From Rhodopirellula halodulae (lineage in GTDB: Bacteria; Planctomycetota; Planctomycetia; Pirellulales; Pirellulaceae): a DNA stretch of 64,000 bases. The translations under genes were made by a program, and so were the position numbers. The stretch is from contig NZ_JAJKFV010000002.1 of the NCBI RefSeq assembly GCF_020966775.1, positions 248,001-312,000 of the forward strand, read 5' to 3'. Under the pieces are notes generated by a model, which saw nothing but the letters and a program-made list of their open reading frames with translations, ran no database searches and was not told the DNA's origin. This document shows, piece after piece, positions 61,231-64,000 of the stretch (positions are counted from its first letter, which is position 1; each line of letters begins with the position of its first letter).

Positions 61231-61962
61231 ATGTTCCGAAGGAAGACGCAAACCTTCGCGGTGATAGATTTCGTTGACCACCACTGTAGGGTTCAACCAA
61301 TTCTCGCATTCCGGCTCACGACCAGGGTCATCTTGCGAGCGACGTTGATCTCCGTCACGGTTGGTTGGATGCTGCTGTTTCTGACGGAACCTTCTTACCG
61401 TTCGATGCCTGCGGAGCAAAGAGTCCTTGCGTCAGGGTTTCAAGCCATGTCAGCCCTCACCACCGTTGGCTTCAACACGACTTCCATCGGCGAATTAGCA
61501 CTCGGACCGACATTTTTAATACTATTGATCATGATCGTCGGTGCATCGCCCTTAGGGACCGGCGGCGGCTTGAAGTCCACTTCCGTCTCGGCGGCCATCG
61601 CCACGACGATGAGCACCCTTCGAGGACGTGACAAAGTGACTTTTTAGGGCTGTGAAGTTCCGGCTCACCGGCTCTCTTCGGCTTTCGCGTCGCTGGTTTT
61701 CCACGTGGCGATCTTTTTCCTGGGAGGATTCTTGCTGCTGTTGTTACAAACAGAAAGCCCATTCGAAGATGTCATCTTCGAAGCTGCGTCAGCGTTGGGC
61801 ACCGTCGGGCTATCTCGAGGACTCACCGGCGAGCTTCAGCCTTTGGGGAAATGTGTTGTGATCGCGTTGATGTTCATCGGACGCGTTGGCCCCATCACCT
61901 TCGGTTTGGCTTTGGCTGCCGGGGCTCATGAATTTCGTGAACGCGATGACTTGGCTGTTTAA
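61231..61962 (+). pseudogene. Truncated TrkH/KtrB potassium-transporter remnant with an in-frame TAG
   Basis: From ~61300 the frame encodes the C-terminal half of a TrkH/KtrB potassium-uptake protein: GFQAMSALTTVGFNTTSIGE (pore-loop TVGFNT type), SPLGTGGGLKSTSVSAA, FEDVIFEAASALGTVGLSRG and FIGRVGPITFGLALA. A TAG at 61645-61647 interrupts it, and the sequence goes on in the same frame (CEVPAHRLSSAFASLVFHVA). About 250 N-terminal residues are missing at the junction with GH43. Both lesions make it non-functional; the stop may have arisen by a CAG-to-TAG change. No ktrA partner is next to it. Confidence 0.85.
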
Positions 61963-62055
61963 GGCCGAAGTCCTGTCTGGATACCAAAGACGTTTACCTT
62001 GATGTGCTGCGGGTTCACAAGAGATTCCAAGCATCTCTCGCATAGAAAAGAGAGG

Positions 62056-62796
62056 TCATCTCGCGACGCACTTTGACACCAGCCAAGCACGCACGTCAAT
62101 TGATTCGGCCATCATCAAGTGCGGTTGTCCATCGAATCGAAATCCAAAACCATCGCCCATGGTGTTCAACGCTTCATCGCAAATTGCGGGTGCAAGCTTC
62201 CAAGGCGGATGATCGATCTCACCGCGATAGACATCGCCGCGTCGATTGACGCTGTAGAGGCAATACCGAGCGGTCAACCAATGCTCCAGAGAACCCGGCT
62301 TGGCTTCCGTATAGTCGCCGGCTGCTCGATAGCTCGCGTCGTACACCGCGGAAGGCTCGCCACGGTGCGTTCGTTCACTTCGGTAAAAGATCTCGCCTTT
62401 GGTTCCTCGTGCAAGCGACATTGTGGCGTCCATGTAGGGAAGGTTGAATGTCGCACGAGCCGTACGGACCGCGACTGGACTCTCGGCATCCAGTGAAAAG
62501 AACCAAACACCTGGCTTCCCATCGATGGTGACATAGGTCCTCACGTTGAGTTCAAGAAAACGACTCAAGCCGGGAATTGGGGGACATAGTCGCGGGGCAA
62601 CGTTCGACATCAGAAACGGAACCACACCCGCCCAGGCTTTCCCTTCACGAGTGTCGAGCGTGATGCCTTGCGGAAGTCGTCTGGCAACAACCTCGGGTTC
62701 AATTGGCCAGTGCGCAAACAGCAGCTCCGACCAAGTCATCTTCATCACCCAAGGCTGTCTCGGCAAAGGCCAAGTTCGATCCGATTTATTCTTCAT
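62056..62796 (-). CDS. DUF2071 (YqjF-like) protein
   Basis: 246 residues. MTWSELLFAHWPIEPEVVAR, AWAGVVPFLMSNVAPRLCPP, LNVRTYVTIDGKPGVWFFSL and FYRSERTHRGEPSAVYDA are DUF2071 signatures. The family is a small cytoplasmic beta-rich fold with no established enzyme activity. It is convergent with the TrkH remnant over a 93-bp gap that has a weak CTCTC/GAGAG hairpin. Confidence 0.92.
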   Translation of the reverse strand: MKNKSDRTWPLPRQPWVMKMTWSELLFAHWPIEPEVVARRLPQGITLDTREGKAWAGVVPFLMSNVAPRLCPPIPGLSRFLELNVRTYVTIDGKPGVWFFSLDAESPVAVRTARATFNLPYMDATMSLARGTKGEIFYRSERTHRGEPSAVYDASYRAAGDYTEAKPGSLEHWLTARYCLYSVNRRGDVYRGEIDHPPWKLAPAICDEALNTMGDGFGFRFDGQPHLMMAESIDVRAWLVSKCVAR

Positions 62797-63005
62797 GCCT
62801 TTCTCCCGACGCTCGTCCGAGTTCCATTGCGATCAAATCGTTCTGTCCAGAACACCGCCAAGTGACCGCCGAATCGTGGGGCAGCCTGCCCAACATAACC
62901 GCAAGACCGAACGAATGATTCAGACGCGTCGAAGTTGACCGGTTCTCCCCTTCGCTAAGTCCACGACTGCAACGACAAATCGGTCTACAAACGACCGTCG
63001 GCGTC

Positions 63006-63431
63006 ATGTTCAAGCCAGTCGATTACAATCCTTGGTTGAGAACGAGTCTGGGACTTGCCGTGACTCGAGAAGACTGCTGTGAACGTGTCACCGAAGGCGA
63101 GGAACACAATTTGACGAACCGCGAAATTGACCAAAAGGCGGCGATCATGATCGTTATCGAACACTTCGGAAACATCCCACCAGGCACCAAGTGCTCCGCC
63201 GTGTTCTTTGACTCCGAGAAAATTCGACGGGAGAAAGATTTCCACGCCAGACTGTACAGTGAGAACGGCGTGCATGACGCTGAGGTTTTGCGAACCATGG
63301 TCGATGCAAATGTTCCGGATGAACCTTACTGGTTGGTGTCGCTCAAGACCGGCGATGCAAGCCTCGCACAAGCAACTCGCCTGCACCGCGTCGATGCACG
63401 TACCGGCAAGGTCCTTCCCGAACCGGCTTGA
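63006..63431 (+). CDS. Hypothetical protein, 141 residues
   Basis: An ATG at 63006 opens a frame with coding-like composition (MFKPVDYNPWLRTSLGLAVT, IVIEHFGNIPPGTKCSAVFF, VDANVPDEPYWLVSLKTGDA). No family recognised. A competing antisense frame of similar size exists and is judged a shadow. The stop is 15 bp before the pyrD start, so it may be co-transcribed with it. Confidence 0.6.
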   Translation: MFKPVDYNPWLRTSLGLAVTREDCCERVTEGEEHNLTNREIDQKAAIMIVIEHFGNIPPGTKCSAVFFDSEKIRREKDFHARLYSENGVHDAEVLRTMVDANVPDEPYWLVSLKTGDASLAQATRLHRVDARTGKVLPEPA

Positions 63432-63446
63432 ATCAAACGATCGCGA

Positions 63447-64000
63447 TGTCCTTTTATAAAACGCTCGTTCGGCCGTTGCTCTTTCAACTGAACGCAGAAA
63501 CTGCGCATCACTTTGCTGTCGAAGGATGTCGATGGGCGAGCGTTGTTCCTGGCGTCACACACGTCACGCGGCTGTGTTTGGAATCTCACGATCCCGTCTT
63601 GGAAACCGAAGTCGCCGGCCTCCGGTTTCGCCATCCAATCGGGCTCGCCGCGGGGTGGGACAAAAGCGGGCGAGCGCTGCGAATGTTGGACGCGATGGGA
63701 TTGGGTGCGATTGAAATCGGATCCGTCTCGGCGAGAAGCTCCCAAGGAAATCCAAAACCTCGGCTGTTCCGGCTACCGGAGGAACACGCTGTCATCGTGA
63801 ATTACGGTCTGCCCAATGAGGGTGCCGATGCAGTTGCCTCTCGAGTCGCTTCGCATCGTGGTCGCGTTCCGATTGGAATCAACATCGTCAAAACGAACGA
63901 CGGGCCACACGCTCCGGCTTGCGATGCCGACGAGATTCTGAGCGACTACGAACGAAGCGCAACGTTGCTTCATTCGCATGCTGACTATCTGATGCTGAAT
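63447..64000 (+). CDS. pyrD: Dihydroorotate dehydrogenase (quinone-type), 5' part
   Basis: The frame from ATG at 63447 is open to the window end (184 residues). MSFYKTLVRPLLFQLNAETA is the class 2 N-terminal helix; FRHPIGLAAGWDKSGRALRM, IGSVSARSSQGNPKPRLFRL and NYGLPNEGADAV show the FMN-site and substrate loop in a diverged form (usual AAGFDKNG and NRMGFNN), and VPIGINIVKTND the next strand. It oxidises dihydroorotate to orotate in pyrimidine synthesis at the membrane. The 3' end is outside the window. Confidence 0.9.

Noticed and set aside
62985-63386. 133-residue minus-strand frame opposite the hypothetical before pyrD
   Set aside because: The plus-strand frame has better start and composition; only one can be coding.

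Overview
The window reads as a chromosomal segment of a marine planctomycete of the Rhodopirellula/Pirellulaceae type. The evidence is family content: a cytochrome-c/DUF1549/DUF1553 protein paired with a DUF1501 protein, a DUF1559 pseudopilin-like protein, FGE-type sulfatases, VIT-vWA and YXWGXW proteins, a Cys-rich CPCGC protein, and many secreted carbohydrate-active enzymes. Genes are mostly monocistronic or in pairs on both strands. No tRNA, rRNA, CRISPR array or intact insertion sequence was recognised. Species level cannot be fixed from the sequence alone.

Layout. 1-7 kb: 3' end of a XylR-like AraC regulator, the DUF1549/DUF1553 and DUF1501 pair, a Tm-1-like (UPF0261) protein and an SDR. 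7-15 kb: a secreted hypothetical, a two-enzyme pectin protein (oligogalacturonate lyase plus rhamnogalacturonan acetylesterase), a GH3 glycosidase and an extracellular nuclease with an in-frame 15-bp tandem repeat. 14.8-18 kb: overlapping pta-ackA. 18-21 kb: a VIT-vWA protein with a GlyGly-CTERM-like tail, overlapping a rhombosortase gene. 21-28 kb: acyltransferase, DHFR-like reductase, epoxide hydrolase divergent from a WYL regulator across a perfect palindrome, and a MocR regulator divergent from an AhpD-like and a cupin/DJ-1 gene. 28-40 kb: S15 peptidase, membrane hypothetical, two sulfatases, HAD hydrolase, SDR-DUF2867, two tiny overlapping genes and a GH16 enzyme.

40.5-47.1 kb is the most interesting stretch: an mpsC-like DUF2294 gene, a 417-nt leader with two strong intrinsic-terminator hairpins, dabB and dabA (an energy-coupled inorganic-carbon uptake system), a short unknown gene in the same operon, and a convergent CBS-HEPN fusion gene. 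It is followed by a (CAA)27 microsatellite between divergent genes. 47.7-56.5 kb: Cys-rich secreted protein, DUF1559, PQQ-propeller, DUF4198-like, SGNH, DUF4261-propeller and ADP-ribosylglycohydrolase.

56.4-62 kb holds three damaged reading frames: a minus-strand gene with an in-frame TGA, a YXWGXW gene with an apparent frameshift, and a 5'-truncated TrkH/KtrB gene with an in-frame TAG. They flank an intact GH43 gene. The window ends with DUF2071, a hypothetical and the 5' part of pyrD.

Functionally, the carbohydrate genes (pectin lyase/esterase, GH3, GH16, GH43, sulfatases) fit breakdown of sulfated and pectin-like algal polysaccharide, with pta-ackA handling overflow acetyl-CoA.
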